64,000 nt of DNA from Catenulispora pinistramenti (GCF_018274385.1 NZ_JAAFYZ010000005.1:1-64000), one strand, 5' to 3'. Positions 46,372 through 55,973 are shown, counted from the stretch's first letter. Notes: generated from the letters alone by a model not told the origin. Made by a program: numbers and translations.

Positions 46372-46395
46372 CGTCGGCCCTCCTTTTCCATACAC

Positions 46396-46423
46396 TTGAC
46401 ATATTACATCTGACCGATAAAAG
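46396..46423 (+). promoter_or_regulatory. Predicted promoter of the carboxylesterase gene
   Basis: TTGACA (46396-46401), 16-base spacer, TAAAAG (46418-46423), in an AT-rich patch between the divergent TetR and esterase genes. Confidence 0.55.
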
Positions 46424-46478
46424 TTGGAAGCCGGTTCGCCAAAGCACTGGAGGCGAAAGCGTGCAGGAAGGTGTGGGC

Positions 46479-48023
46479 ATGTCCGAACAACCCAGGGCAC
46501 GAACAGCGGAAGGCCTCGTCGAAGGACGCCGGCACGGCGATCACACGGTGTTCCGCGGCATCCCGTACGCCCAGCCACCGGTCGGGCCGCTGCGTTTCCA
46601 GGCACCCGTACCGATGGACGGATGGAGTGGAACGAGGCAGGCAGTCGAGTTCGGTCCCGTGGTTCCGCAAGCGGGGCCGACGGCCGAGAGCTCGGCCGGC
46701 GACGACTGGCTCACGCTGAACGTCAGCACTCCGGCCATCGGCGCAGCCGGTCTGCCCGTCCTGGTGTGGATTCACGGCGGCGCCTACATCGCCGGCGCCT
46801 CCAGCGATCCGATGTACGACCCCGCAGGCCTGACCAGCGCGGGCCTGGTCGTAGTCAGCATCAACTACCGGATGGCGGCCGAGGGCTTCGTCCAGCTCGA
46901 CGGCGCCCCGGCCAACCGCGGATTCCTCGACCAGATCGCGGCCCTGGAATGGGTGCGGCGCAACATCGCCGCGTTCGGCGGAGACCCCGACCGGGTCACG
47001 GTGGCGGGCCAGTCCGCCGGCGCGGGATCGATCGCCGCCCTGCTGGCGATGAGGCAGGCGCGCGGACTGTTCCACCGGGCCATCGCACACTCGGTGCCGG
47101 GACTGCTGGCCACTCCCGCGCTGGCGAAAGACGTCGCAGCGGCGCTCGCGGACCGGGTCGGGGCGGCGCCTGACGCCGAAGCCCTGTCCCGCATCGACCC
47201 CCGGCGTCTGGCCGACGAGCTCACCGCCCTCGGCGCCGAGCTTCCCGGCCGCCGCCGGAGCTGGGGCCGACTGTCGCAGATCGGGGTCGCCGTGTGCCCG
47301 GTCCTCGATGGCGTGGTGCTCACCGAAACGCCTTGGCGGGCTTTGGCCGGTGGACGCGCAGAAGGCATAGAGCTGATCGTCGGCCACACCCGCGACGAGT
47401 TCCGGCTGTTCAGCGTCATGATGGGCCGGCTGGGCACCTTCACCGAGGACGACGCTCGTCTGGCCCTGGACCTGTTCGCCCCGGAGGGGGACGGAGCCGA
47501 CGCCTACCGCGCCGCCTATCCCCATGCCACTCCGGAAGAACTGGTTGAGGCCGTGTACTCCGACGCCCTCTTCCGGATGCCCTCACTGCGACTCGCCCAG
47601 GCGAACCAAGCAGCCGGAGGCACATCATTCCTCTTCGAGCTACAACTGACGGCCCCGGCCGCCGGCGGGATCCTGGGCGCCTGTCACAGCCTTGACGTGC
47701 CCCTGGCGTTCGGCACGTTGGACAGCCCCTCCGGCCGCCAACTCTTCGGCGACCAACCGGGGCCTGAGATCGTCGCCGTGTCCCGCGAACTCCAACAGGG
47801 CTGGGCCCGCTTCACCACCTCCGGCGACCCCGGGTGGCCCGCCTACGAGCCCGAGCCCGGGCGGCAGCTGACTCGCGTCGTGGACATCGCATCGGTGACC
47901 TCGCCGTATCCGGAAGCCCGGTCTCGCGAGATCTGGGCCGGGCACGATCCCGCGCCTTTGGACCTCGCAGATCCCGCAGCCGCCGCAGATGCCGCAGTTG
48001 CCACGGCGGCGGGAATCGGGTGA
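46479..48023 (+). CDS. Type B carboxylesterase
   Basis: An alpha/beta hydrolase of 514 residues that should cleave carboxylic esters. Visible: VFRGIPYAQPPVGPLRF near the start, oxyanion loop VWIHGGAYIAG, nucleophile elbow GQSAGAGS (GESAG is usual, so Gln replaces Glu), acidic residue in GHTRDEF and the catalytic His in GACHSLDVPLAFG. No signal peptide, so cytoplasmic. Start ATG 46479 has AGGAAGG upstream. The C-terminal 20 residues are Ala/Asp repeats. Confidence 0.93.
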   Translation: MSEQPRARTAEGLVEGRRHGDHTVFRGIPYAQPPVGPLRFQAPVPMDGWSGTRQAVEFGPVVPQAGPTAESSAGDDWLTLNVSTPAIGAAGLPVLVWIHGGAYIAGASSDPMYDPAGLTSAGLVVVSINYRMAAEGFVQLDGAPANRGFLDQIAALEWVRRNIAAFGGDPDRVTVAGQSAGAGSIAALLAMRQARGLFHRAIAHSVPGLLATPALAKDVAAALADRVGAAPDAEALSRIDPRRLADELTALGAELPGRRRSWGRLSQIGVAVCPVLDGVVLTETPWRALAGGRAEGIELIVGHTRDEFRLFSVMMGRLGTFTEDDARLALDLFAPEGDGADAYRAAYPHATPEELVEAVYSDALFRMPSLRLAQANQAAGGTSFLFELQLTAPAAGGILGACHSLDVPLAFGTLDSPSGRQLFGDQPGPEIVAVSRELQQGWARFTTSGDPGWPAYEPEPGRQLTRVVDIASVTSPYPEARSREIWAGHDPAPLDLADPAAAADAAVATAAGIG

Positions 48024-48041
48024 TGCCAGTAGCATCGCCGC

Positions 48042-48452
48042 ATGGCTCCTGAGTCTCCCGCGCAGACAGTCCAACGCCTGTTCCCGCTCCTGGCGGCCGG
48101 AAAGGCCGAGGAGGCCGCGGCCCTGTTCGCTGACTCGGTCTCCTTCTCCATCCCGCACCCGCCCGGCATCCCGTGGGTGCCCGAGGTCGACTCGGCGCGC
48201 GGCATGCAGACGTTCTTCGAACTGCTGGGGACCCACGTCCAGGGCAAGGAGTTCGATCTGCGTCAGGTCATCACCGATGGCGATGACGTGGTGCTGTTCG
48301 GCCGCATGCTTTCCGAGGTGAAGAAGACGGGCCGGGACATCGACACCGCGTTCGCCCTGCACACCACGGTTCAGGACGGTCAGATCACGCGCTACCACCT
48401 GTATGAGGACACCTACGCCGTCGCCCAGGCGTACTACGGGGACGGTGCGTAG
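48042..48452 (+). CDS. SnoaL/NTF2-like protein
   Basis: 136 residues with the cone-shaped NTF2 fold pattern: VQRLFPLLAAGKAEEAAALF, then VSFSIPHPPGIPW and a final RYHLYEDTYAVAQAY. Members are small-molecule isomerases, cyclases or binding proteins; the function here is unknown. The start has TAGCAT six bases upstream and no ribosome binding site (probably leaderless), even though the esterase ends only 18 bp before. Confidence 0.88.
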   Translation: MAPESPAQTVQRLFPLLAAGKAEEAAALFADSVSFSIPHPPGIPWVPEVDSARGMQTFFELLGTHVQGKEFDLRQVITDGDDVVLFGRMLSEVKKTGRDIDTAFALHTTVQDGQITRYHLYEDTYAVAQAYYGDGA

Positions 48453-48613
48453 CAGCCTGTTCGCGCCGGGATGAAAGTCGTCCCGTAGCGGAATTCCCTG
48501 CCAATGCCCGCGGTTCCTGCTGCCGGGTCCACAAGCCGCCATCGGGTTCGGCGTGGACCGGGATCCGGACCGGAATCAGGATCTGGACTGGCAGCGGCTT
48601 TGGGAGGCTACGC

Positions 48614-49408
48614 ATGAAGGTCGGCGACATCGAGGTCTCGGCGATCCGGGACGGGGTCGGCGTGGAGATCGCCGCCGAGATCCTGACCCGTCCCGGCATC
48701 GGGGATCCGTGGGCCTGCCACGCGGAGCACCACGAGGCCGACGGCAGCATCGGTCTGCCGCTGGGCGGGTTCCTGGTGCGCAGCGGGGAGCGGACCGTCC
48801 TGGTCGACGCCGGAGTCGGGCCCTTCGACGACGGCCGATACCGCGGCGGCCAGCTGCTGGACTCGCTCGCTGAGCAGGGCGTCGCCCCCGCGGACGTGAC
48901 CGACGTGGTCTTCACGCACCTGCACTTCGACCACATCGGCTGGGCCACCGTCGACGACAAGCCGGTCTTCCCGCGCGCCACCTACCGCGCCCACCGCGCC
49001 GACTGGCAGCACTTCGTCACCGGCGAGCGCGCCGACCCCGGCGCCGTCGCGAAGCTGACGCCGCTCGGCGACCAACTGGAGCTGTTCGACGGCGACTTCA
49101 CCCTCGCCCCCGGCGTCGACGCGCTCCACCTGCCCGGTCACACGCCGGGCACCACGGTGTACGTCGTGTCCTCCGGCGGCCGTCGCGCACTGTTGCTGGG
49201 CGACGTGGCCCACTCGGTCGTCCAGTTCAGCGAGCGCGACTGGCAGGTCATCTGGGACTTCGACCCCGCCGCGGCCTCCGCCGTCCGCAACCGCATCGCC
49301 GACGAGGCCGCCGAGACCGGCGACTTGCTCGTCGCCTCCCACTTCCCGGACATGCGCTTCGGACGTGTCATTGTCGGGGACCGGGGCCGGCGTTTCCTCG
49401 CCGTATAA
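48614..49408 (+). CDS. MBL-fold metallo-hydrolase
   Basis: 264 residues with the dinuclear metal motif THLHFDH (His102, His104, Asp106, His107), further ligands in LPGHTPGT (about 178), LLGDVAHS (about 197) and ASHFPDMRFG (about 243). The wide spacing and the opening GDIEVSAIRDG recall quorum-quenching lactonase-like and AidA/AttM-like members, but lactonase activity is only a guess. Ribosome binding site GGGAGG before the ATG. Nine-base GGCRTCGAA repeats follow the stop. Confidence 0.92.
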   Translation: MKVGDIEVSAIRDGVGVEIAAEILTRPGIGDPWACHAEHHEADGSIGLPLGGFLVRSGERTVLVDAGVGPFDDGRYRGGQLLDSLAEQGVAPADVTDVVFTHLHFDHIGWATVDDKPVFPRATYRAHRADWQHFVTGERADPGAVAKLTPLGDQLELFDGDFTLAPGVDALHLPGHTPGTTVYVVSSGGRRALLLGDVAHSVVQFSERDWQVIWDFDPAAASAVRNRIADEAAETGDLLVASHFPDMRFGRVIVGDRGRRFLAV

Positions 49409-49443
49409 GGCGTCGAAGGCATCGAAGACACAGACGGCATCGG

Positions 49444-50052
49444 TCACGGCGCGGCGGCTGAAGCTGAGGTCGCCGTCGGTCCGTCGCCGGTGTCGCCACG
49501 CCGGTTTCCGGGGCCGGGCAGATCCTCGGGCATGCGGGTCGGAGCATCAGCCCGGGACAGTGCCCTGATCAGCTCTGCCTCCCGCGGGTAGCGCCGGGCC
49601 AACTCATCAGCATCGCCGCCCTCGAAGTCAGCTGGAACGAACCCGGGAGCCATAGTCGTCCCGAACAGCGACCAGACCCCGCCGGGCGCGACCCGCCCAC
49701 CCATCCAGCATCCGGCCGGCACCACGGTCTGCACCAGCTGCCCGTCTCCCAGGTGCCGCACCTCGGCGCGGCCATCCGGATGCAACAGCAGCAGGTCCAG
49801 CACGTCGCCGCGATAGAAGTGCCAGACCTCGTCGGTCGGCAGCCGATGCATGGCCGAGAAGTCGCCGGGCTCGGACGTCAGCAGCATCAGGATCGCCGTC
49901 CCGCCCGGCCTCCCGCTCGCGTCCTGCGGCCCGGCCCAGGTCTGGCGGAAACGCCCGCCCTCGGCCGGAAGTGGCTCCAGGCCGTAGCGGGCGGCGATGG
50001 CGTCGGCCTCTTCGATCACGGTTGTGGCCTTCCTGATCGTCCAGGTATCCAT
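49444..50052 (-). CDS. Cupin, DUF985 type
   Basis: 202 residues, of which about 150 form a DUF985 cupin: RYGLEPLPAEGGRFRQTW, TAILMLLTSEPGDFSAMHRL, DEVWHFYRGDVLDLLLLHPDG and GGRVAPGGVWSLFGTTMAPG. These are sugar-epimerase-like cupins of unknown substrate. The last 40 residues are a Pro/Gly/Ala-rich tail, unlike the family. Convergent with the MBL gene. Confidence 0.92.
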   Translation of the reverse strand: MDTWTIRKATTVIEEADAIAARYGLEPLPAEGGRFRQTWAGPQDASGRPGGTAILMLLTSEPGDFSAMHRLPTDEVWHFYRGDVLDLLLLHPDGRAEVRHLGDGQLVQTVVPAGCWMGGRVAPGGVWSLFGTTMAPGFVPADFEGGDADELARRYPREAELIRALSRADAPTRMPEDLPGPGNRRGDTGDGPTATSASAAAP

Positions 50053-50062
50053 GGGGTGTCAT

Positions 50063-50098
50063 TACATACACCCCCGACAGTGGCACTACATACACCCC
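50063..50098. promoter_or_regulatory. Direct repeat TACATACACCCC upstream of the cupin gene
   Basis: Identical 12-base copies at 50063-50074 and 50087-50098, 24 bases apart, immediately upstream of the cupin start (50052) and between divergent genes. Spacing of about two helical turns suggests a protein-binding site. Confidence 0.5.
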
Positions 50099-50154
50099 AC
50101 AGACGCCACGTAGGGCCATCGTGCGAGCGTGTCCTGCCCCGCAGACTTTGAGGC

Positions 50155-51423
50155 ATGAAAAGAGTCATGATGCGTTCGAAGTCCGTAGCCGTCGGCGCGG
50201 TCGGCGCGTTGCTCCTGACCGCCACGTCGGCCGGCGTGGCCAGCGCCGCTTCCGGTGCCGCGTCCGCGGGATCCGGCCCCGGCGCCATGGAACTGGGCCG
50301 GCACCACCAGGAACGCGGCCGGCTGCTGTCGGTCACGGAGGTCGCGGCGCTGTCCCCGGCCCAGGTGCAGGCGGCGGTCGTCCCGTTCTTCGGAGACACC
50401 AAGCGGGTCCACTACGCCGTCACCGACTACCGGATCACCTACAGCACGATCGATCCGCACGGCCGGCCGACGACCGCCAGCGGGCTGGTCGTGCTGCCCG
50501 CCGGCGCCGGAAGCCGGCTGAACGTGATCTCCTACGACCACGGCACCAACCCGACCCGCGACGCCGTCGCCTCCGTGACCGCGGGCGACGGCGACCGCGA
50601 GGCCGTCGAGCTGTTCGCCTCGGCCGGTTACGCCGGCGTCGCCCCGGACTACCTGGGGCTGGGCACCGGCCCGGGGGAGCACCCGTATATGGACCTGGCC
50701 TCGGAGGTCACCGCTTCGGAGGACATGCTCACCGCGAGCCGCGACCTGGCCGGACAGCATGACGTGCGGCTGAACCCGCGGGTCCTGGTCACCGGCTTCT
50801 CGCAGGGCGGCGCCGCGGCGATGGGCTTCGCGCACGCGATCCAGCAGGGCCAGGCCGGCAGGTACTGGCGCCTCGGGGCGGTCGCGCCGATGAGCGGACC
50901 GTACGCCGTGCGCACCGCCGAGATCCCCGCGCTCCTGCAGAACACGCTCGACCCGGAGAGCGAAGTCCTCTACATCTCGTACTGGACCGTCGCGATGAAC
51001 CGCCTCTACCACCTCTACGACAACCCGGCCGAGGTCTTCCAACAGCCCTACGCCTCGATCGTCGAAGGCCTCTACGACGGCAGCCACAGGGAGCAGGACA
51101 TCCTCTCGGCCCTGCCGGGCAGCCCCGCCGCGCTCCTGACGCCGCAGTACATCGCGCGCCTTCAGCATCCCTCGGGCGCCTTGCTGAACGCCATGAAGCA
51201 GAACGACGTCTCGTGCGACTGGCACCCGAACGTACCGGCCCAGATCTACGCCGCCGACGGGGACAAGGACGTCGCCTTCGCCAACGCGCAGCAGTGCCAG
51301 GCGCAGCTGGCCGCGCACGGCGTCCAGGTCAAGCTGGTGGACGTCGGCGACGTGGATCACAACACGTCGGCCGAACTGGCCACCCCGCAGGTCTTGGCGT
51401 TCTTCAGCGGCATCGAGCACTGA
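50155..51423 (+). CDS. Secreted alpha/beta-hydrolase (lipase/peptidase-like)
   Basis: 422 residues. A Sec signal (residues 1-32, ending ASAAS) leads to an alpha/beta-hydrolase of the secretory-lipase type: SYDHGTNPTRD (oxyanion region), nucleophile elbow TGFSQGGAAAM, acidic residue in YAADGDKDVAF and the final His in VGDVDHNTSAE. Two Cys in the C-terminal third may bond. Probably a secreted esterase or lipase. Monocistronic. Confidence 0.9.
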   Translation: MKRVMMRSKSVAVGAVGALLLTATSAGVASAASGAASAGSGPGAMELGRHHQERGRLLSVTEVAALSPAQVQAAVVPFFGDTKRVHYAVTDYRITYSTIDPHGRPTTASGLVVLPAGAGSRLNVISYDHGTNPTRDAVASVTAGDGDREAVELFASAGYAGVAPDYLGLGTGPGEHPYMDLASEVTASEDMLTASRDLAGQHDVRLNPRVLVTGFSQGGAAAMGFAHAIQQGQAGRYWRLGAVAPMSGPYAVRTAEIPALLQNTLDPESEVLYISYWTVAMNRLYHLYDNPAEVFQQPYASIVEGLYDGSHREQDILSALPGSPAALLTPQYIARLQHPSGALLNAMKQNDVSCDWHPNVPAQIYAADGDKDVAFANAQQCQAQLAAHGVQVKLVDVGDVDHNTSAELATPQVLAFFSGIEH

Positions 51424-51476
51424 GACTCCGGGCTCGCGGCGCGGCCATCGCCGGGTCCGCATGAGAAGGTAAAGGT

Positions 51477-52466
51477 GTGGCTACCCGCATGAAGATCGCG
51501 ATCCTCGACGACTACCAGGGCGTGGCCCTGAGCCTGGCCGACTGGGCGTCGCTGGACGCCGAGACCACGGTGTTCACCGAACCGTTGGCCGGCTCCGGCT
51601 CCGACTCCGACTCCGGCGCCGACTCCGGCGCCGTGGTCCGGGCGCTGGCGGGCTTCGACGTCATCGTCGCCATGCGCGAGCGCACCCGCTTCCCGGCGGA
51701 GGTCCTGGAACAGCTCGGCGACCTGCGTCTGCTGGTCAGCACCGGTCCGCGCAACGCCGCCATCGACCTGGCCGCCGCCCAGCGCCTGGGCATCACGGTC
51801 TGCGGCACGGGCTACTCGGCGGCCCCGACCGTGGAGCTCACCTGGGCCCTGATCCTGGCCGCGGCCCGGAACCTGCCCGAGGAGGCGGCCTCGGTCCGGG
51901 CCGGCGGCTGGCAGCTCACCCTCGGCGCCGGTCTGCACGGCAAGACCCTCGGCCTGCTGGGCCTGGGCCGCATCGGCTCCACGGTCGCCCGCATCGGCCA
52001 GGCCTTCGGCATGACGACCATCGCCTGGAGCCAGAACCTGACCGCCGAGAAGGCCGCCGAGCAAGGCGTCCGGGCCGTGACGAAGGAAGAACTGTTCGCC
52101 GACAGCGACGTCCTGAGCATCCACCTCGTCCTCAGCCGGCGCAGCCGAGGCCTGGTCGGCGCCCCCGAACTGGCCGCGATGAAGAACACCGCGATCCTGG
52201 TCAACACCTCCCGCGGCCCCATCATCGACGAGCCGGCCCTGATCGAAGCCCTGCGCGAGAACCGCATCGGCAAAGCCGCGCTCGACGTCTACGACACCGA
52301 ACCCCTCCCCGCCGACCACCCGCTCAGGGCCCTGCCGAACGCTCTGCTCACCCCCCACATCGGGTACGTGGCCCGCGAGCTCTACGAGACGTTCTACGGG
52401 GACGCTGTGGAGGACATCGCCGCGTTCCAGGCGGGGAGCCCCATCCGCGTGATGGCGGCGGCCTGA
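51477..52466 (+). CDS. D-2-hydroxyacid dehydrogenase
   Basis: 329 residues of the formate/glycerate dehydrogenase family: nucleotide motif GLLGLGRIGSTVARIGQAFG, catalytic Arg in NTSRGPIID, Glu in YDTEPLPADHPL and His in LTPHIGYVA. It reduces a 2-keto acid or oxidises a D-2-hydroxy acid with NAD(P). A short Ser/Asp repeat (SGSDSDSGADSG) interrupts the N-terminal domain, an insertion caused by a repeat tract. GTG start at 51477; the ATG four codons later is possible. Confidence 0.94.
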   Translation: MATRMKIAILDDYQGVALSLADWASLDAETTVFTEPLAGSGSDSDSGADSGAVVRALAGFDVIVAMRERTRFPAEVLEQLGDLRLLVSTGPRNAAIDLAAAQRLGITVCGTGYSAAPTVELTWALILAAARNLPEEAASVRAGGWQLTLGAGLHGKTLGLLGLGRIGSTVARIGQAFGMTTIAWSQNLTAEKAAEQGVRAVTKEELFADSDVLSIHLVLSRRSRGLVGAPELAAMKNTAILVNTSRGPIIDEPALIEALRENRIGKAALDVYDTEPLPADHPLRALPNALLTPHIGYVARELYETFYGDAVEDIAAFQAGSPIRVMAAA

Positions 52467-52533
52467 GCCGGGGTCGGCCCGAACTGGGGCCAGCCTCGGT
52501 CTCTGTGATGCGGAGTCGTACTCGCTCGGTCCG

Positions 52534-54639
52534 CTACACCCGCCGCAGGTGAACCAGTGTGCTGGCGTAATCCCCGGCCGGCAGGTCCAGCGCGAGCCCG
52601 GTTCGGGCCACCGCCCCGCTGAGCCGCGCATCGCGGTCGATGTCGTGGTACTCGGCGGCGGGGTCGAGCGCCGTCAACCGGGCCACCGGACGCCGCTGTC
52701 CGAATCCCGTCTCCACCCGCCAGGCGATGATGACGTGCTCATCGCCATCGGCCGACGCGTAGTGCACCGCCGCCGTGCAGCCGTCCGTCGCGGGCCGATA
52801 CAGCACACCGTGCTGCACAACGGGACGAATCCGCTTGTAGACGGCGATGAGTTCGGCAGCCTCGGCAAGCTCCTCCGGCGTCCACTCGGTCAGCTTCCCG
52901 CCGAGGCCGAACGCGCCGGCCATGGAGACGTGGAAGCGGAACCGCAGCGGCGTGGAGCGGCCGGTCGCGATGTTCGGGCTGTCGGTGACCCAGGCGGCCA
53001 TGACCTCGGGTGGGAAGAACATGCCGAAGCCGTGCTGGATCGCCAGCCGGTCCACCGGGTCGGTGTTGTCCGAGGTCCAGACCTGGTCGGTGCGGGCCAG
53101 GATGCCGGCGTCGGCCCGGCCGCCGCCGCCGGCGCAGGCCTCGATCCGCAGTCGCGGGTGGTCGGCGCGGAGTTGGTCCATGATTCGGTAGACCGCCCGG
53201 GTGTGGTCGATCCACAGCCGGTCCGGGTCGGGGTGGCCGGGCCGGCCGGCGTCGGTGACGGCCCGGTTGGCGTCCCATTTCAGGAAGTCGATGCCGTGTT
53301 CGCGGACCAGCTGGTCCAGCCACCGGTGGGCCCAGCGCGCCACGTCCTCGCGGCCGTAGTCGAGCATCAGCTGGTGCCGTAGCTCGGTGGGGTCGCGGTT
53401 CGGGGTGTGCACCACCCAGTCGGGGTGTTCGCGGTACAGGTCGCTGTCGGCGTTGACCATCTCCGGTTCGACCCAGAGCCCGAAGCGCATGCCGAGCTGG
53501 TGCACCTTCTGCACGAGCGGCCCGAGTCCCCGCGGGAACGCCCCCGGGTAGGGGCGCCAGTCGCCGAGCCCGGCGGTGTCGTCGCGGCGCCCGCCGAACC
53601 AGCCGTCGTCGAGCACGAACAGTTCGACGCCGAGCCGGGCCGCGGCCTCGGCCAGGCGCAGCTGTCCGGCCTCGTCCACGGTGAAGCCGGTCGCCTCCCA
53701 GGAGTTGTAGACGACCGGCCGGTCTTCCTGCGGCGTCGGTATGACATGCCGGCGCAGGTAGTCGTGCCAGGCCCGGGACGCGCCACCGAACCCGTCGCCG
53801 GTGTGCAGCCCGGCGAAGACCGGCGTGTCGAAGGTCTGACCCGGTCCCAGGGTCCAGCTGAGCCCTTCGTGCCCGAGGCCGCCGGTCCAGGTGAGGCGGT
53901 CGGCCGGGTCCCGGTGCAGCGTGATCCGCCAGCTTCCGCTCCAGGCCAGCGCCGTGCTCCAGACCGGGCCGCGGTCCTCCTCGGCGGTGCCGTCGTCGAT
54001 GGCCAGCCACGGGTTCGCGTGGTGGCTGGTCAGTCCGCGGCGGCTGGTGAAACCGGTCTCGGCGACCGGGACCTGTGAGCGGCGCAGCTGGAACTCGTGG
54101 TTCCAGCCGCCGACCAGGTGGCTCATCCGGTAGTCGGTGAGCAGCGGGACGCTCCACGCGGCCGAGTCCGCGCGGCCCACGGTGATCGGTTCCTGGCCGT
54201 CGTTGGCGAGTACCGTCCAGCGTTCGATGACGTCGGTGTCAGGGCGCACCCGATAGTGCAGTTCCGCACGCAGCGGATACCGGCGGTCCCGCAAGCGGAT
54301 CACCAGGTGCCCGCCGTCGATCTCGTGGCCGGCGCCGGCCCACTGCGCGCCGCGGGTGCCGTCGGCGAATCTGATCTGCAGGCCCGCCGGGCCGAACCGG
54401 GCGCCGGTCTCGATGCCGAGCTCGTCGGCCGCGCCGTCGCCGTCGAAGCTGCTGGCGATCGTGGGCGCCGCGACGGCCTCGGCGGCAGCGACGGCTTCAG
54501 TGGCTTCGTGCGAGCCCCATGCGACGTGCCGGGGACTGCCGTCGGGATCCTCACGGAGCAGGTAGCGCGAGGCGGGTGTGGTCAGCAGCCAGAGACGGCG
54601 TGCGGGGTCGTAGACGACGGATGGCGGGAGAGCACGCAC
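52534..54639 (-). CDS. GH36 alpha-galactosidase
   Basis: 701 residues, normal length for the large family GH36 enzymes that release terminal alpha-galactose from raffinose-type sugars or galactomannan. Beta-sandwich domain first, then the barrel: NSWEATGF, LDDGWFGGR, LWVEPEMVN, the nucleophile Asp456 in FLKWDANR and the acid/base region WTSDNTDP (521-528). No signal peptide, so it acts on imported sugar. Divergent from a ROK regulator and next to a truncated sugar-binding protein gene, so an uptake-and-hydrolysis locus once existed here. GTG start with GGTGAGG upstream. Confidence 0.96.
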   Translation of the reverse strand: MRALPPSVVYDPARRLWLLTTPASRYLLREDPDGSPRHVAWGSHEATEAVAAAEAVAAPTIASSFDGDGAADELGIETGARFGPAGLQIRFADGTRGAQWAGAGHEIDGGHLVIRLRDRRYPLRAELHYRVRPDTDVIERWTVLANDGQEPITVGRADSAAWSVPLLTDYRMSHLVGGWNHEFQLRRSQVPVAETGFTSRRGLTSHHANPWLAIDDGTAEEDRGPVWSTALAWSGSWRITLHRDPADRLTWTGGLGHEGLSWTLGPGQTFDTPVFAGLHTGDGFGGASRAWHDYLRRHVIPTPQEDRPVVYNSWEATGFTVDEAGQLRLAEAAARLGVELFVLDDGWFGGRRDDTAGLGDWRPYPGAFPRGLGPLVQKVHQLGMRFGLWVEPEMVNADSDLYREHPDWVVHTPNRDPTELRHQLMLDYGREDVARWAHRWLDQLVREHGIDFLKWDANRAVTDAGRPGHPDPDRLWIDHTRAVYRIMDQLRADHPRLRIEACAGGGGRADAGILARTDQVWTSDNTDPVDRLAIQHGFGMFFPPEVMAAWVTDSPNIATGRSTPLRFRFHVSMAGAFGLGGKLTEWTPEELAEAAELIAVYKRIRPVVQHGVLYRPATDGCTAAVHYASADGDEHVIIAWRVETGFGQRRPVARLTALDPAAEYHDIDRDARLSGAVARTGLALDLPAGDYASTLVHLRRV

Positions 54640-54722
54640 AGGTCAACCTCACCGAAGACGATCAAAGGCGGGGGGAGCCGCAAGGCGCGAGCGTAGGGCG
54701 GCGGCCGGAACGAAATCAATAC

Positions 54723-54751
54723 TTGACGAAAGAAATTATTAAGCCTACGTT
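54723..54751 (+). promoter_or_regulatory. Leaderless promoter of the ROK regulator gene
   Basis: TTGACG (54723-54728), exactly 17 bases, TACGTT (54746-54751), then six bases to the ATG at 54758. The start point would be at the start codon; no ribosome binding site is present. The AT-rich spacer also lies upstream of the divergent galactosidase gene. Confidence 0.75.
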
Positions 54752-54757
54752 TCCGCC

Positions 54758-55933
54758 ATGCCGCTGAACCCCAGATCACCCAGGCCGCTGGCTGCCACCC
54801 CGGCCGCGACCGCCGTGCTGGCCATGGTCCTGACCGAGGGCCCGCTCAGCCGGGTCGATCTGGCCCGGCGGCTGGGCATCTCCTCGGCCGCCGTCACCAA
54901 GGCCGCCCGGCCTTTCCTGGACGACGGCTACCTGCACGAACTGGACTCCGAACGGACGGCGCCGGGCGCCGGCCGCCCGGTGAGCCCGCTGGCGATCACC
55001 CCGGACCGGGAGTTCGTCGTCGGGATGAAGGCGACCGCCGACGAGGTGATCGGCGTGGTCTGCGATCTCAAAGCCCGGATCCGGGCCTCGGCGCACCGGT
55101 CGCTGCCGGACTGCGATCCGGCCACGGTCGTGACCACGCTCGCGGCCCTGGTCGACGAACTGTTGGACGCCGATCCCGGCATGCGGGCCAAGACCCGCCT
55201 GATGGGGCTGGCGGTGTCCGGCGACGTGGACCGGGCCGGCGGCCTGGTCCGGTTGTCCCCGCTGCTCGGCTGGGAGCGGGTCGACCTGGCCGGTCCGGTC
55301 GGGGCGGCGACCGGTCTGGCCGTGGTGGTCGAGAACGATGTCAAAGCCCTCACGGTCGCCGAGCACTGGTTCGGCGAGGGCGTCGGCACCGACGACTTCA
55401 CGCTGGTCACCGTCGGCGCCGGCATCGGCTGCGGCATCGTCACCGGCGGCCGGTTGCTCTCCGGCGCGTACGGGGTGGCCGGCGAGGTCGGCCACGTGTG
55501 TGTCGACGCGTCCGGACCGGTGTGCCACTGCGGGGCCCGGGGCTGCGTGGAGGCGTTCGCCGCCACCGAGGCGATCCTCGGCCGGGCCCGGGAGGTCACC
55601 GGGCGCGACGACCTCACCCTGAGCCAGGCCGCCGAGCTCGCGCGGTCCGGATCGGCCCCGGTGCGGGCCCTGTTCTCCGAGGCCGGGACCGCGATCGGGC
55701 TCGGCATCACCGCCATCGTCAACCTGGTCGGCCCGGAGCGGATCGTCGTCTCCGGCGAGGGTCTGGACTCCCACGACCTGTTCGAGACCGAGATCCGTCA
55801 GGCCTACGCCACCCACGCCTTCGGCGCGGCGGCCCGCTGTCCGCTCACCATCAGGCCACTGCCGTTCGAGGAATGGGCCCGCGGGGCCGCCGCGGTCGGC
55901 ATCCAGACCCTGTTCGCCCCGGCTCGCCGATAG
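54758..55933 (+). CDS. ROK-family transcriptional regulator
   Basis: 391 residues. N-terminal winged helix (about 14-65: GPLSRVDLARRLGISSAAVTKA in part) followed by a ROK sugar-kinase-like domain: VVVENDVKALTVAEHWFGEG, TVGAGIGCGIV, GEVGHVCVD and the zinc site CHCGARGC. Such proteins repress sugar genes and release DNA on binding a sugar. Targets are probably the divergent alpha-galactosidase and the downstream transporter remnant. A kinase role is less likely because of the DNA-binding domain. Confidence 0.95.
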   Translation: MPLNPRSPRPLAATPAATAVLAMVLTEGPLSRVDLARRLGISSAAVTKAARPFLDDGYLHELDSERTAPGAGRPVSPLAITPDREFVVGMKATADEVIGVVCDLKARIRASAHRSLPDCDPATVVTTLAALVDELLDADPGMRAKTRLMGLAVSGDVDRAGGLVRLSPLLGWERVDLAGPVGAATGLAVVVENDVKALTVAEHWFGEGVGTDDFTLVTVGAGIGCGIVTGGRLLSGAYGVAGEVGHVCVDASGPVCHCGARGCVEAFAATEAILGRAREVTGRDDLTLSQAAELARSGSAPVRALFSEAGTAIGLGITAIVNLVGPERIVVSGEGLDSHDLFETEIRQAYATHAFGAAARCPLTIRPLPFEEWARGAAAVGIQTLFAPARR

Positions 55934-55953
55934 CTGCACACGCACCACGGATA

Positions 55954-55973
55954 CCTGCTCGCGCGCGAGCAGG
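55954..55973. promoter_or_regulatory. 20-bp perfect palindrome before the solute-binding protein remnant
   Basis: CCTGCTCGCG followed directly by its complement CGCGAGCAGG, 21 bases after the ROK stop and 39 before the ATG at 56013. It could be the ROK operator of the lost transporter operon, or a terminator hairpin. Confidence 0.65.

Noticed and set aside
49444-50052. Reading the cupin as an operon member with the MBL hydrolase
   Set aside because: The genes are convergent, so they are not co-transcribed.
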